From NCBI GenBank assembly GCA_037349105.1, contig JAYJMM010000094.1, positions 310,001 through 374,000 on the forward strand: a DNA stretch of 64,000 bases, read 5' to 3'. Position numbers and translations under genes: made by a program. Numbering within the stretch: the stretch's first letter is position 1; every line of letters starts with the position of its first letter. Below the pieces are notes generated by a model. It was given only the letters and a program-made list of their open reading frames with translations, was not told the origin of the DNA and searched no databases. Of the stretch, positions 33,801 through 40,669 are shown piece after piece. The stretch comes from Limnomonas spitsbergensis (Eukaryota; Chlorophyta; Chlorophyceae; Chlamydomonadales).

Positions 33801-34973
33801 GCCGCTGCGTCCCCCCCCCCACCCACCCACCCACCCCACCTCTCCACACACAGTCCGTTTACTTTATGGCCCTGCCCATGTACCACTCTATGGCCGCTGC
33901 GTCCCCCCCCCCCCCCCCCACCCACCCCACCTCTCCACACACAGTCCGTTTACTTTATGGCCCTGCCCATGTACCACTCTATGGCCGCTGCGTCCCCCCC
34001 CCCACCCACCCCCCCCCCCCCCACCTCTCCACACACAGTCCGTTTACTTTATGGCCCTGCCCATGTACCACTCTATGGCCGCTGCGTCCCCCCCCCCACC
34101 CACCCCACCTCTCCACACACAGTCCGTTTACTTTATGGCCCTGCCCATGTACCACTCTATGGCCGCTGCGTCCCCCCCCCCCACCCACCCCACCTCTCCA
34201 CACACAGTCCGTTTACTTTGTGGCCCTGCCCATGTACCACTCTATAACCGCTGTGTCCCCCCCACCCCCCCACCCGCCCCACCCGCCCCACACCCTCCAC
34301 ACACAACCCTTCGACTTTGTGGCCCTGCCCATGTACCACTCCATGGCAGCTGCGTCCCCCCCACCCCCCCACCCCCCACACCCACCCACCCACCCACCCG
34401 CCCCACACCCTCCACACACAACCCTTCGACTTCGTTGCCCTGCCCATGTACCACTCTATGGCAGCTGCGTCCCCCCCACCCCCCCACCCACCCACCCCAC
34501 CCGCCCCACACCCTCCACACACAAACCTTCGACTTCGTTGCCCTGCCCATGTACCACTCTATGGCAGCTGCGTCCCCCCCACCCCCCCACCCACCCACCC
34601 CACCCGCCCCACACCCTCCACACACAACCCTTCGACTTCGTTGCCCTGCCCATGTACCACTCTATGGCAGCTGCGTCCCCCCCACCCCCCCACCCACCCA
34701 CCCACCCACCCACCACACACAACCCTTCAACTTTGTGTCCCTGCCCATGTACCACTCTAAGGCAGCTGCTGAGCACAATTATAAACTGCATGAAATGCAC
34801 CCTGACCCACCCACCCCCACCCACCATACCACACCGTCGTATCTACGCAGTTCTTCGAATTCGTGGCCCTGCCCATGTACCAGTCTATGGCGGCTGCGTT
34901 CCCCACCTGCGCACCGCTGCTGGACGCCGTCAGAACCAATTACGCCATATGGGCTGAGAAGGAGCGCGCCTAG
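705..34973 (+). CDS. Class I 3',5'-cyclic nucleotide phosphodiesterase (multi-exon gene, 5' partial)
   Basis: The product should hydrolyse cAMP and/or cGMP to the 5'-monophosphate with two bound metal ions. Twenty-three exons join in frame (4347 nt, 1448 residues seen). All GT-AG junctions agree in phase. Catalytic hallmarks appear in family order: [10 protein letters not shown] (exon 12, general acid His and first metal His), HDYGHKG (exon 13, metal His-Asp), VNNDFLV and [13 protein letters not shown] (exon 14), [12 protein letters not shown] (exon 15), KWADLGH (exon 21, metal Asp), QGDQE and SQTGFFEFV (exons 22-23, including the invariant nucleotide-binding Gln). Upstream are a short helical, acidic segment and a long Ser/Ala/Gly-rich linker. 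A Ser/Gly-rich insert splits the catalytic domain (about residues 1066-1310). Substrate preference cannot be read with confidence. The true N-terminus, perhaps a sensor or membrane region, lies before the window. The family call is firm; the least certain exons are 6, 7 (start), 17 and 18. Confidence 0.93.
807..1940 (+). repeat. PDE intron: ladder of exon 2 acceptor copies
   Basis: Four near-identical units of 136-137 bp begin with coding starts at 1394, 1530, 1667 and 1804; two older copies are visible near 1061 and 1221. The first 200 bp hold CCCTAAA-like strings. Confidence 0.9.
1941..2005 (+). CDS. PDE exon 2
   Basis: Acceptor ctgcag ends at 1940; donor GTAGGG at 2006; phase 0 in, 2 out. 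It encodes a helix beginning [11 protein letters not shown]. Four near-identical upstream copies of the acceptor and coding start lie at 1394, 1530, 1667 and 1804; only this last copy runs into a good donor. Confidence 0.75.
2006..3400 (+). repeat. PDE intron: telomere-like tract, poly-C, and GTACCGCTGT repeats
   Basis: 2020-2480 holds degenerate CCCTAAA/CCCTTA strings. A C-run at about 2488-2508 is followed by (CA)n. 2737-3400 holds about 20 degenerate ~30-bp units with core ATGATGTACCGCTGT. Exon 3-like fragments occur near 2807 and 3309. Confidence 0.85.
3401..3464 (+). CDS. PDE exon 3
   Basis: Acceptor ccgcag ends at 3400; donor GTGAGT at 3465; phase 2 in, 0 out, matching exon 2. It encodes [20 protein letters not shown], like the pre-catalytic 'IM.SG' region of PDEs. 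Decayed copies sit near 2807 and 3309. Confidence 0.75.
3465..4185 (+). repeat. PDE intron: C-rich CACCTGCCCCC minisatellite
   Basis: 3760-4180 repeats CTTCACCTGCCCCCC-like units up to the exon 4 acceptor. Its long proline-coding frame is an artefact. 3465-3760 shows nothing recognised. Confidence 0.85.
4186..4257 (+). CDS. PDE exon 4 (acidic)
   Basis: Acceptor cttcag, donor GTGAGC at 4258; 24 codons, phase 0. The product is almost wholly Glu/Asp ([13 protein letters not shown] then DVNDEDE). The C-rich 3760-4180 tract acts as its polypyrimidine run. Confidence 0.75.
4258..5634 (+). repeat. PDE intron: 17-bp minisatellite and exon 5 copies
   Basis: 4547-4925 is a 17-bp array (TTGGTTACTGGTGGTTG), about 22 units. 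Two similar ~62-bp segments lie at 4313-4375 and 4478-4538. Exon 5 copies start at 5436 and 5537. Confidence 0.88.
5048..5077 (+). other. Possible 30-nt micro-exon
   Basis: Flanked by ctaag and GTAATT, 30 nt, phase 0 ([10 protein letters not shown]), so it could be inserted between exons 4 and 5 without breaking the frame. Two similar segments upstream (4937, 4998) look like a ladder. No homology support. Confidence 0.2.
5635..5733 (+). CDS. PDE exon 5
   Basis: Acceptor ccgcag ends at 5634; donor GTGACC at 5734; 33 codons, phase 0, starting [14 protein letters not shown]. Two upstream copies of its start lie at 5436 and 5537; the second has lost the acceptor (ccgcat). Confidence 0.75.
5734..6520 (+). 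repeat. PDE intron: dispersed GC-rich element and telomere-like strings
   Basis: 5760-5935 is a GC-rich segment clearly related to 14860-15045. 6130-6480 holds degenerate CCCTGA/CCCTAA strings. No gene seen. Confidence 0.7.
6521..6592 (+). CDS. PDE exon 6 (Ser-rich)
   Basis: Acceptor ccccgcag ends at 6520; donor GTGAGT at 6593; 24 codons, phase 0, Ser-rich with [18 protein letters not shown] decayed copy of its 3' half plus donor lies at 6659-6712 and carries an in-frame TAG. The assignment rests on splice signals and phase only. Confidence 0.6.
6593..6934 (+). repeat. PDE intron: exon 6 donor copy, telomere-like strings
   Basis: 6655-6712 repeats the exon 6 end plus GTGAGT with an in-frame stop. 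6775-6934 is CCCTGAACCCTAAAC-like. Confidence 0.7.
6935..8429 (+). CDS. PDE exon 7 (large Ser/Ala/Gly linker)
   Basis: The donor GTGAGC at 8430 is clear (phase 1 out). The start is less sure: acceptor ctag at 6931-6934 keeps phase 0 with exon 6; the acceptors at 6945 and 6954 would break the frame. About 498 codons of disordered linker. Five ~41-residue imperfect repeats begin near 6947, 7070, 7193, 7313 and 7436, with cores like [12 protein letters not shown] and [12 protein letters not shown], and these fix the frame. A short Ala run and Gly run follow. Two basic-Ser sites, RRAS (7874) and RRMS (7910), fit the protein kinase A consensus. A 276-codon frame is open on the other strand here but lacks exon logic. 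Confidence 0.75.
8430..9012 (+). repeat. PDE intron: TGTAGCTGAA repeats
   Basis: 8640-8935 holds about ten GTAGCTGAA(GGCCAGGAC) units of about 30 bp. 8440-8640 is AT-rich with TATATA runs. Confidence 0.85.
9013..9177 (+). CDS. PDE exon 8
   Basis: Acceptor accgcag ends at 9012; donor GTGAGG at 9178; 55 codons, phase 1 in and out, so it fits between exons 7 and 9. Pro/Ala-rich. At least five copies of its 3' end plus donor follow at about 9240-9700, which supports the donor. Confidence 0.7.
9178..10211 (+). repeat. PDE intron: donor-side ladder of exon 8; GTACC tract
   Basis: Copies of the exon 8 end plus GTGAG-type donor lie near 9230-9275, 9425-9465, 9510-9560, 9625-9662 and 9690-9740, decaying with distance. 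9905-10060 is a GTACCGTACC tract like the satellite at 24.5-28.5 kb. Confidence 0.8.
10212..10610 (+). CDS. PDE exon 9 (acidic then Gly/Pro-rich)
   Basis: Acceptor ccgcag ends at 10211; donor GTACGG at 10611; phase 1 in and out. Starts [15 protein letters not shown], followed by a basic stretch, a nine-Gly run and a Gly/Pro-rich part. Linker just before the catalytic domain. Confidence 0.75.
10611..13032 (+). repeat. PDE intron: 72-bp pyrimidine-rich satellite
   Basis: About 24 tandem 72-bp units at about 11265-13019, ending next to the exon 10 acceptor. Open on both strands (584 and 585 codons) only because 72 is divisible by 3. 10625-10730 holds short TTGTACTGACAGA repeats. 10740-11100 shows nothing recognised. 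Confidence 0.93.
13033..13088 (+). CDS. PDE exon 10
   Basis: Acceptor catag ends at 13032; donor GTATGT at 13089; phase 1 in, 0 out. Encodes [18 protein letters not shown], leading into the catalytic domain. Its upstream intron is the 72-bp pyrimidine array. Confidence 0.75.
13089..14298 (+). repeat. PDE intron: TTTAGGG-like tract then exon 11 acceptor ladder
   Basis: 13100-13690 repeats GGTTTAGGTTGCCAGG-type units. Exon 11 copies begin near 13731, 13788, 14007, 14091 and 14181, longer and more exact towards the real exon at 14299. Confidence 0.88.
14299..14456 (+). CDS. PDE exon 11 (start of catalytic domain)
   Basis: Acceptor gccgcag ends at 14298; donor GTAGGT at 14457; phase 0 in, 2 out. 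Encodes [13 protein letters not shown] and the following helices, matching the 'W.fD.f.l' entry to the PDE catalytic domain. Five or more decaying upstream copies begin at about 13731. Confidence 0.92.
14457..15510 (+). repeat. PDE intron: G-rich tract and exon 12 acceptor ladder
   Basis: 14460-14720 is GGGAGGTGGG-like. Exon 12 copies lie near 14755, 15132, 15237 and 15371. 14860-15045 is the dispersed GC-rich element shared with 5760-5935. Confidence 0.85.
15511..15656 (+). CDS. PDE exon 12 (YHx..HAADV motif)
   Basis: Acceptor ctgcag ends at 15510; donor GTGGGT at 15657; phase 2 in, 1 out. Carries [18 protein letters not shown]: the catalytic His and first metal-binding His of class I PDEs. 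The usual Asn after YH is Cys here. Copies lie on both sides. Confidence 0.95.
15657..16607 (+). repeat. PDE intron: exon 12 donor copies, CCCACCACTGC and CCCACC arrays, exon 13 copies
   Basis: The exon 12 end plus GTGGGT recurs at about 15685-15712 and 15735-15760. 15835-15995 repeats CCACTGCC. 16270-16600 is CCCACCCACC, with exon 13 starts copied at about 16412 and 16508. Confidence 0.88.
16608..16658 (+). CDS. PDE exon 13 (HDxxHxG metal motif)
   Basis: Acceptor atcag ends at 16607; donor GTGTGG at 16659; phase 1 in and out. Encodes [16 protein letters not shown], the His-Asp metal pair; the next exon supplies the Gly. Confidence 0.95.
16659..18461 (+). repeat. PDE intron: GGGCAT minisatellite and CACACATACCCCCC array
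   Basis: 16920-17165 repeats GGGCATG. 17400-18457 is a ~14-bp CACACATACCCCCCC array of about 70 units reaching the exon 14 acceptor. Long frames on both strands are artefacts. Confidence 0.92.
18462..18610 (+). CDS. PDE exon 14 (NNDFL...ENYH)
   Basis: Acceptor ttgcag ends at 18461; donor GTGGGA at 18611; phase 1 in, 0 out. Encodes [19 protein letters not shown] followed by RSPMENYH, both core PDE signatures. Four copies of its 3' part plus donor follow. Confidence 0.95.
18611..19609 (+). repeat. PDE intron: exon 14 donor ladder then exon 15 acceptor ladder
   Basis: Exon 14 end plus donor recurs at about 18640-18665, 18715-18790, 18868-18940 and 18995-19035. Exon 15 acceptors recur near 19126, 19258 and 19434. 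TGTAGCTGAACTG units fill the space. Confidence 0.9.
19610..19669 (+). CDS. PDE exon 15
   Basis: Acceptor gcgcag ends at 19609; donor GTGAGC at 19670; 20 codons, phase 0. Encodes [15 protein letters not shown], equal to the conserved 'R..vi.mvLaTDM' helix. Three decayed acceptor-side copies upstream. Confidence 0.95.
19670..21179 (+). repeat. PDE intron: 31-bp satellite, (GT)n and exon 16 copies
   Basis: 19985-20310 is a 31-bp array (TTCAGCCACAATTCAGCTAC core). 19770-19940 repeats AAGCTTCAA. (GT)n at 20649-20674. Exon 16 copies lie near 20700, 20848, 21010 and 21070. Confidence 0.88.
21180..21302 (+). CDS. PDE exon 16
   Basis: Acceptor ttcag ends at 21179; donor GTCAGT at 21303; 41 codons, phase 0. 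Starts [14 protein letters not shown], the 'H..ll..fk' helix after 'TDM'. It then runs into a Ser-rich, non-conserved part that begins the insert. Confidence 0.85.
21303..22740 (+). repeat. PDE intron: donor-side ladder of exon 16 with G-runs
   Basis: Exon 16's end (CAACGCCTTTGCC core) plus GTCAGT-like donor recurs at about 21425-21484, 21628-21682, 21790-21830, 21995-22036 and 22128-22185, separated by G-runs up to about 20 bases. 22190-22740 shows no recognised gene. Confidence 0.85.
22755..23640. repeat. 105-bp tandem array followed by its own inverted copy
   Basis: About five direct 105-bp units (22771-23310) meet about three inverted units (23316-23640); the switch point is near 23312. 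Frames of 223 codons (+) and 360 codons (-) exist but follow from the 105-bp period. Confidence 0.88.
23742..23809 (+). CDS. PDE exon 17 (insert)
   Basis: Acceptor gtgcag ends at 23741; donor GTTAGT at 23810; phase 0 in, 2 out. Encodes [19 protein letters not shown]. Six decayed copies of its 3' end plus donor follow to 24300, good evidence that this is an exon edge. Confidence 0.7.
23810..24310 (+). repeat. Donor-side ladder of PDE exon 17 with TTGGTTGG spacers
   Basis: Six decaying copies of the exon 17 end plus GTCAGG-type donor end near 23886, 23968, 24057, 24132, 24215 and 24297, separated by (TTGG)n. Confidence 0.88.
24460..28480 (+). repeat. 36-bp satellite, about 4 kb
   Basis: About 110 units of CGTATCTGTACCTTACCG plus TTTGGCCGTACCGTACCC (36 bp), with variants GTGTGCCC, ATGGTTTGG, ATCGTTTGG and 4-5-bp deletions. 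The 1159-codon frame and its neighbours are artefacts: the unit lacks stops in several frames. Confidence 0.96.
28488..28693 (+). CDS. PDE exon 18 (insert)
   Basis: Acceptor ttccag ends at 28487; donor GTAGGA at 28694; phase 2 in, 1 out, both matching neighbours. Ser/Ala/Gly-rich, no family match. It starts right after the 36-bp satellite. Confidence 0.65.
28694..29470 (+). repeat. PDE intron: 55-bp degenerate triplicate and CCCTGAACCCTATGC repeats
   Basis: 28694-28860 holds three degenerate units (AGGAA.TGTG...CACG). 28870-29460 repeats ACCCTGAACCCTATGCTGACGCC-like telomere-related units. No other gene. Confidence 0.75.
29471..29832 (+). CDS. PDE exon 19 (Gly-rich insert)
   Basis: Acceptor ttcag ends at 29470; donor GTCAGT at 29833; phase 1 in, 0 out. 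Ser-rich start, then about 60 residues of [12 protein letters not shown] repeats, then LLRLANS. The Gly tract sits inside the catalytic domain between the TDM helix and the metal Asp. Confidence 0.75.
29833..30599 (+). repeat. PDE intron: exon 20 acceptor ladder
   Basis: Copies of the exon 20 start begin at 30212, 30306, 30401 and 30462, each with an AG acceptor. 29960-30170 is CCCTAAA-like. Confidence 0.9.
30600..30728 (+). CDS. PDE exon 20
   Basis: Acceptor ttttcag ends at 30599; donor GTGTGT at 30729; 43 codons, phase 0, ending [18 protein letters not shown]. Four acceptor-side copies lie upstream (30212, 30306, 30401, 30462) and about nine donor-side copies downstream. Confidence 0.88.
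30729..31793 (+). repeat. PDE intron: exon 20 donor ladder, ~90-bp period
   Basis: The exon end AAGCAGCTGGTCATGCAG plus GTGTGT recurs, ending at 30818, 30907, 30998, 31087, 31181, 31273, 31363 and 31452, with a decayed one at 31604. Spacing 89-94 bp; G-rich spacers. Confidence 0.94.
31794..31885 (+). CDS. PDE exon 21 (metal-binding Asp)
   Basis: Acceptor tacag ends at 31793; donor GTGAGG at 31886; phase 0 in, 2 out. Encodes [14 protein letters not shown] and a basic-acidic helix ending RLEEEMF. This equals the 'a.k.aDl.n...p......w......EFf' block; Trp stands where Cys is usual before Ala-Asp. Confidence 0.95.
31886..32540 (+). repeat. PDE intron: G-run array
   Basis: 31886-32150 repeats [31 protein letters not shown] units. 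32370-32415 is TTTAGGGTTAAGGG. Nothing else recognised. Confidence 0.85.
32541..32631 (+). CDS. PDE exon 22
   Basis: Acceptor cttcag ends at 32540; donor GTACGC at 32632; phase 2 in, 0 out. Encodes [19 protein letters not shown] then ITKSQTG: the 'QGD.E...glp.spl.DR' block and the invariant Gln. Confidence 0.95.
32632..34850 (+). repeat. PDE intron: ~16-copy acceptor ladder of the last exon
   Basis: 32690-32900 is telomere-like. From about 32965 to 34770 some 16 copies of the exon 23 start (TTTGTGGCCCTGCCCATGTACC core) alternate with CCCACCC tracts; most keep an AG acceptor. 33300-33480 is unlike the rest and unrecognised. Confidence 0.94.
34851..34973 (+). CDS. PDE exon 23 (C-terminal, stop TAG)
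   Basis: Acceptor tacgcag ends at 34850; stop 34971-34973; 40 codons. Encodes [18 protein letters not shown] and an ending WAEKERA, matching the C-terminal 'GFidfiv.Ply....' of PDEs. It is the only intact member of a ladder of about 16 copies. Confidence 0.95.
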   Translation, partial: FFEFVALPMYQSMAAAFPTCAPLLDAVRTNYAIWAEKERA

Positions 34974-35860
34974 AATGGAACCGAGCTCTTTGAGGGTCAA
35001 GGGTTTAGGGGGGCCAGAGATGAAGCATGTGTCTCCACTCGTTGTACCAGCTCCGCCATCTGGGCCGAGGAGGAGCGCCGCAAGGGAGCCGCAAGGGAAT
35101 GGGTCGTGCGTCTGCACTTGTTGCACCGGCTGCGCCATCTGGGCTGAGAAGGAGCTTGCCTAGGAACGGAGTGCCTTAACGAGGGGCCGCGGGGGATGGG
35201 GCGCGCGCCTGGACTCCTTGTACCAGCTGTGCCATCTGGGCTGAGAAGGAGCGCACCTTGGAAGTTAGAACGGGAAGCAGCTAGGAAAAGCAGGTGAGGG
35301 GGCCCTCCCCTCCGCTCTTGGCTCGACTGTGCAACCTGGATCGAAAGGGAGCGCGCCTGCACACCTTTTGTACGCCACTTGCACGCCATTTGCATGCCAT
35401 ATGCACGCCATTTGCACGTCTGTTAAAAATTGGTGGTTATTTGTTTCTTGCACGCGTTAGTTGTTGCTTTGCCACGATGAGGGGACGGTGGCGCCGCGGG
35501 GTCTTATGGGGTTAGGGTTTAGGAGGCGTGCTAGACACTCACATGGGTTTAGGGTTCAGGGATCGAACTAGGCCCTAATATGATTTCGGGTTTAGGAGGC
35601 GTGACGGCCCCTCACATGGGTGTAAGGTTTAGGAAACGAACTAGACCCCAACATGGGTCAAGGGTTTAGGAAGGGCATTTCCCAAACCCTTAGCCTCACA
35701 AGGGTAAGGGTTTGGGAAATACCCTTGGCCATTCATTCTGGGTTTAGTGTTCAGGGTTCCATGAGGCTGAAACTGCCTGGAGGCTGAAGCTGCCTGGAAG
35801 CTGAAGCCGCCATGAAGCTGAAGCTGCGAGCGAGGAAGCCATGTGTCATACATAGAAATC
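34974..35860 (+). repeat. 3' flank with copies of the end of the PDE reading frame
   Basis: Copies of the CCATATGGGCTGAGAAGGAGCG region recur near 35058, 35140, 35235 and 35325. 35380-35420 repeats ACGCCATTTGC. 35510-35760 is TTTAGGG-like. Confidence 0.8.
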
Positions 35861-36079
35861 CAAAGGCGTGTCTCTCACAACCTGGTAGGGGCCTGCCCTT
35901 GTACGCCATTTAAGGCATCTATATCTTTGTATTAATCTGCTAGCCGCCGACTCGATGTAGGCGGCCTTTCCTTTTCATGGACGATTTAAAATCGAATTCG
36001 AATTGGTGGCAGCACATAACATGTACCGCTGCCTTTTATTCATTTCGCCATTGTTCCTCCTCTTCTGCACCATTCTTGG

Positions 36080-36540
36080 TCGTGCATGCGGGGTCATCGT
36101 TTACTTTTCGCGGTGGGAGGGGTGCAAGGTCCACCCTTTTTGTGCTGACAGCGGCCTGCACCCTTCTTCGGAGCACGCTTCACACACTTTTGTGTTGCGA
36201 GGATGCGCGCTCCAACATTTTCGTGATGGGAAGGTGCGCGCGTCACCCATTATTGTGGTTGGAGGGATCGCGCTTCGCCCTTTTCCGTGGTGGGAGGGCG
36301 TGCGCTTCACAATTTTCGTAGTGGGAGGGAGCGCGCTTCACTATTTTCTTTGTATGAGTGGTCGCGCTTCATTCCTGCTGTGGTGGGAATGAGCGCGCTT
36401 CAGCCGTTTTCGTGGTCGGAATGATCGCGGTTCACCCTTTTTGTGAGCGAGGGAGCGCGCTTCACATGTCTCGTGGTGGGAGGGAAGGCGCTTCACTCTT
36501 TTATTTCGTGGTGGGAGTGAGCGTGCGTTACCCTTTTTCG
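36080..36540 (+). repeat. Degenerate ~45-bp repeat (GTGGGAGGGAGCGCGCTTCAC)
   Basis: About ten degenerate units with core GGGAGCGCGCTTCAC followed by TTTT(C/T)GTGGT. Confidence 0.75.
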
Positions 36541-36570
36541 TGGTGTGTACCAGGCCAGTGTTTGGTGGAG

Positions 36571-36670
36571 GTCCATGTGGGACACGAAAGCATGGTGGAG
36601 GTCCATGTGGGACACGAAAGCATGGTGGAGGTCCATGTGGGACACGAAAGCATGGTGGAGGTCCATGGTG
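36571..36670 (+). repeat. 30-bp perfect tandem repeat, three units
   Basis: The unit GGTCCATGTGGGACACGAAA plus GCATGGTGGA occurs three times without change, then a partial fourth. Confidence 0.95.
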
Positions 36671-38127
36671 ACCGGTGTGAAGCCATGTTTGGTTGGTTTG
36701 CTTTATGTTTTGTGAGCGCTCAATTAAGTTTTTGGGCTTTAGTCTTGTTTGGCGCTTTAGGGACTCTTGCCATAAATGATTAATGTATTATGAACGTTGG
36801 GAATAGGGAGGGGCTAGGTTTGCTAGTGGACACTCTGCTTTTCGGAGCCGTACTGGGTCTATAAATTTAGGAATTCTAACTAGCCTGGAACGTTTCGACG
36901 GATGTTATTTTCCGATGATCCGGGCGTGTTGCTGTTTTCGCTACCAGCCTAGAAGTCGGGGCATGCAACATTGCAGCTACTACAAAGAATCAATGATGTG
37001 ATTATTTGTAGTAGCCATATAATCACATTTCCTTGTATGCGATTCCTTGGCTAATCAATAAACCAAATTTGATTGAGTAGCTATGCCATGCTGAAAAGGC
37101 TCAGTCGCGTGGGAGCCCAATAATGGAGAGGAGAAAGGGAAAATGAGGGTAGCACAAAGGAGAAGTAATTACCCCCCCCCCTTCATTATAAAGGATGACA
37201 GTGCAAAAGAGTTAATGGCGTTACACCTATGGGCCATGCTTAAATAAAAATCGGCCAAGTCGGCAAACAAACAGTCAGCTAGGGAACTCAAGGGAGAAGG
37301 CACAATTTGAGGAAAGAAAGGAAATCAAGTCCACCTGCCAAACAACAAAACAGAAAAGGGCAGGCAGCCCGTATCCCCTACTCCTGAAGAGACTAGCCTT
37401 CAAAAAGCTCATCTACAAGTACAACAAAAGGCAGGGCCTCACACCCCTGTCTACGGGCGTTCCGTTTTCCTGTCTCGTTGGGGGGGAAAGGAGAGGAAAG
37501 ACAGAGAGGAGCAGAGGACTGTAACAAAGAAACTCCCCATAAGACGGAAGGCGGACCTAAAGATCCCTGCCACTGAGAGCAAGAGCAAGAGAGAGACAAA
37601 ACAGCAAAGGGCCAGTCCCCAAGGGGGCAAAATTAATACAAAAACTAGCCCTTAACAAAGCCCACCACGTCCTCAATTTCAAACGCCAGAGCCTCTCACT
37701 CATGCCTGCCCTGGTTCAACTGCTGACGATCCGTGTCGCCTTCCGGGGGGCCTGTCCAACCGTGCGAAATATTGATAATGCAAGTTGAGAATGAAACGCA
37801 GTCCCGAGAGGATGGCACACACCTTAAGTTATGCGTTACACAGTTTCACACCTACTTCACACATTTTAAATCACTTGAACTCACTGAAGTTTGCTCACTC
37901 ATCAGAGCAGTTGTTACGCATACTTTAAATTTCACCTAAACTTTCTTGTTTCCTTCTCAATTTCCCTAGGAGGCGTCCAACCGAACTATTTTGCACCCAC
38001 GTCATGGTTTGTGGCTGGGGCTTATCTTCTGCACTATGGGGTTCATTCCCACGTTGCTGCTCGGTGCCTCGGTGGTTGTGTGTTGGCTGCTTGCCCAGGG
38101 GGGGCACTGGTTTTCGCTCGCTGTCCT

Positions 38128-38203
38128 AGCGTATTTAGTGCATGTACCGGTTTACTGGCACAAGTCCCATGCATCGAATATGATGCCCCGTTGGACTGTA
38201 AAA
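38128..38203 (+). repeat. Inverted repeat, left copy
   Basis: About 75 bp, roughly 85% alike by eye to the reverse complement of 41238-41312, including GATGCCCCGTTGGACTGTAA. Both copies can encode HKSxASNxMPRWTVKT. Confidence 0.85.
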
Positions 38204-40669
38204 ACTCCACAAAAATCCACATACCGGTAGACTGTAAAATAATGAGCTTGTGTACAATTCATGGCGAGGGGTGATTTCAAACACGAGTGATGGGTATGTG
38301 CGTGCCTGCCAAGCAAATGCTAATTCAAGTTGGGAAACTCAATGGCGGATCAGATTGCATGCTGCGCCTCTCACACCGTTCTATATGCAGCCCGTGGCTC
38401 GTTGTTGTGATTGAAAACAATACAAAATGGACATGCCAAAGTAGGCGGTAGCTCATTTCTTGCACGCAATCCAATTGTTTTACAACATGGTGAACAATTT
38501 AAGCATCGTGACGTATCGACATCCATTGGATTTCAAATTTTGGAACACCCAGTTCCGTACTAGGTGATTGCTACCAGGTACAAACATTTCCTCATCTTGA
38601 ACGCTATCCGATTATTCCGGCTTCTTGTGCCCACATCTGCCATTTCCACATCATATCCATTTTAGTGCAGCCCCGGCGTAGAATGTATAGAATGTTGGAA
38701 GCGGGCTATCCTACTTCGGGATAGAACTGCTATGGGCCCAGCTAGCCCAACGGGACCTCACGCCTCCTGCTTCAAAAGAGCGCACAGTATTTATTTTTTC
38801 TTTTTGCTGACTGCGACTCGCTTCCGGTTTGTTGGCTGGTGCATGATCCAGCTTTTTGTTGGTTTTTAAAACAACGAGTTGCAGTGTGGATAGTTTGGGC
38901 TTATGTCACGACGCATGACTGCACCGTGCGTTTGACCGCACCAACTGTTTTTCGGTTGGAAGTCAGCAGTTAGTAACTACAGTTTGTGTGAACTTGAATA
39001 AGTGTTATCGCCTACCAAGGCGGATCCCAGTCATGTTCTGTTACGTTTTCTTCTTACAGCAATACTCTTCTTGCAAGTTAATTGTCATTTTCTGGTACCA
39101 AAGTCTCTTGAGCCGACCCTGGTAGTGTACCAGAATCGGATCTTCACTTTGTCAGCTCTTGTCTTCAGAGTCGACCATTCATTGGTAGTGTATCAATCGA
39201 GACTTTCCAGCAGTTTTGTTTGCTTGCCCTTAACAAAGGAATATCTACTGAGTAGTCGACTCTGTGTTTTACCACCAACCACCACCACAACCAGTCCATG
39301 CAGCCTTCCTTCAGGCTAACAAGTCGACCAACTGAGTAATCAGAGAACTCTTCACTCCAAAGCAGTCACTCAGCAGTGACTCATCACCAGAAGATCTTCG
39401 ACCACAATCGTCCAGGATCGTCCTAGAAGTCACGTGTACGGTGTACCTCAGGAAGTCGAGGCTTAAGTGAACGCTGTCAACAGTATTGAGGAAGTCCAGG
39501 TGAGTAGTGTAGCACTATCGCCTGTTTCCGAGCTGACATCACTGAGTTACAGCAGTGGGTCTAGAGTCTCCCTGCTAAAAGCTATGCAAGTTTTTTCCTC
39601 TTAGTGCCCAGGCTACTCTTTTTTCTGGCTTCTTGTCAGCTCTTGACTCCTTCTGTTGGCTAAGGCTGTGTTTCCATTCCAGTGTGAAATGAAACGGAAC
39701 GTAAGGGATATAAGGGGGGTAAAATGTGGTGGTATGTGAGTGATTGAGTCAAAGAAATCTTCTCCAAATGAAATAAAAATTGGTGCAATGGATCACGCAC
39801 GAAATGCGTGAAGCAATCAGTGTGCCAAAAGTAAGAAAAGTGTGAATTACGACTTTCAGCCCGAAAATGTGTTCACATGCTAATTATTTTCGCAGCCATC
39901 GCATTGACGGTATGCTTCATTTTCGCAGGGTCTCTGTTGATGTCTTCGGTAGATTTTCGACAGTAGCTCGCAAAGCTTTGCGACGTTGTCCCGAAGCGTG
40001 GTAAGGGATAATAGTGAGATGTGAGAGTTACGACTGTCCCCCGAATGTGGGCGTTTGCGGTGTGTGGACCGTTGAATATCCTATTTTCGTAGCCAGCGCT
40101 TACCAGTTTCGCTTATTTTCGGTACACTTTTGTCAGTTTCACAAAGTGGTAGCGTTTATGTTCGGCCTCTTGTCACCGCCGTACAAAAGACCCGTTGGCA
40201 TGGCAGGCGGCAGCTGCGGGAAGAGGAGCCTCTGTTGGTGAGCGCCCCCCCTAGGATAAGTTTTTCTTTTAAAAAATCGGTATTATATAAATTAGCTTGG
40301 TCAAGAGTATATTGTAAACAATTTTTGCTACCCTAGCCCCGCCCCCAAAGGCACTCGCCAGGGTGCATGTGGAGGATGTGTTGCATGCATGCTTTCAATG
40401 CCCCAACGTGCCAGATCAACTTAGGGAGCGGGGATGCCTGGGCAGGACCTCCGAACGGTGCAAGAGACTTCTTCTAGTTGTATTGGGGCTTGGGTGGGAT
40501 GCCCTGGCTTGTGAGAGACGTGGTAGAAATCGATGAGCTGTATACGTTTTTCAGAGGCTGGAACTTCCTTTGTCTTTCTTTTCCAGCATTTTGTCTGTCC
40601 CTTCATTTTATTTCCCACGTCCCCTCATTTTTTTCCTGTCCCATGGTGTCTGTTTCCTCCCAACCCTTT

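Noticed and set aside
33600..35163. 450- and 370-codon Pro-rich frames
   Set aside because: Run through decoy copies of PDE exon 23 and CCCACC tracts; only 34851-34973 is credible coding.
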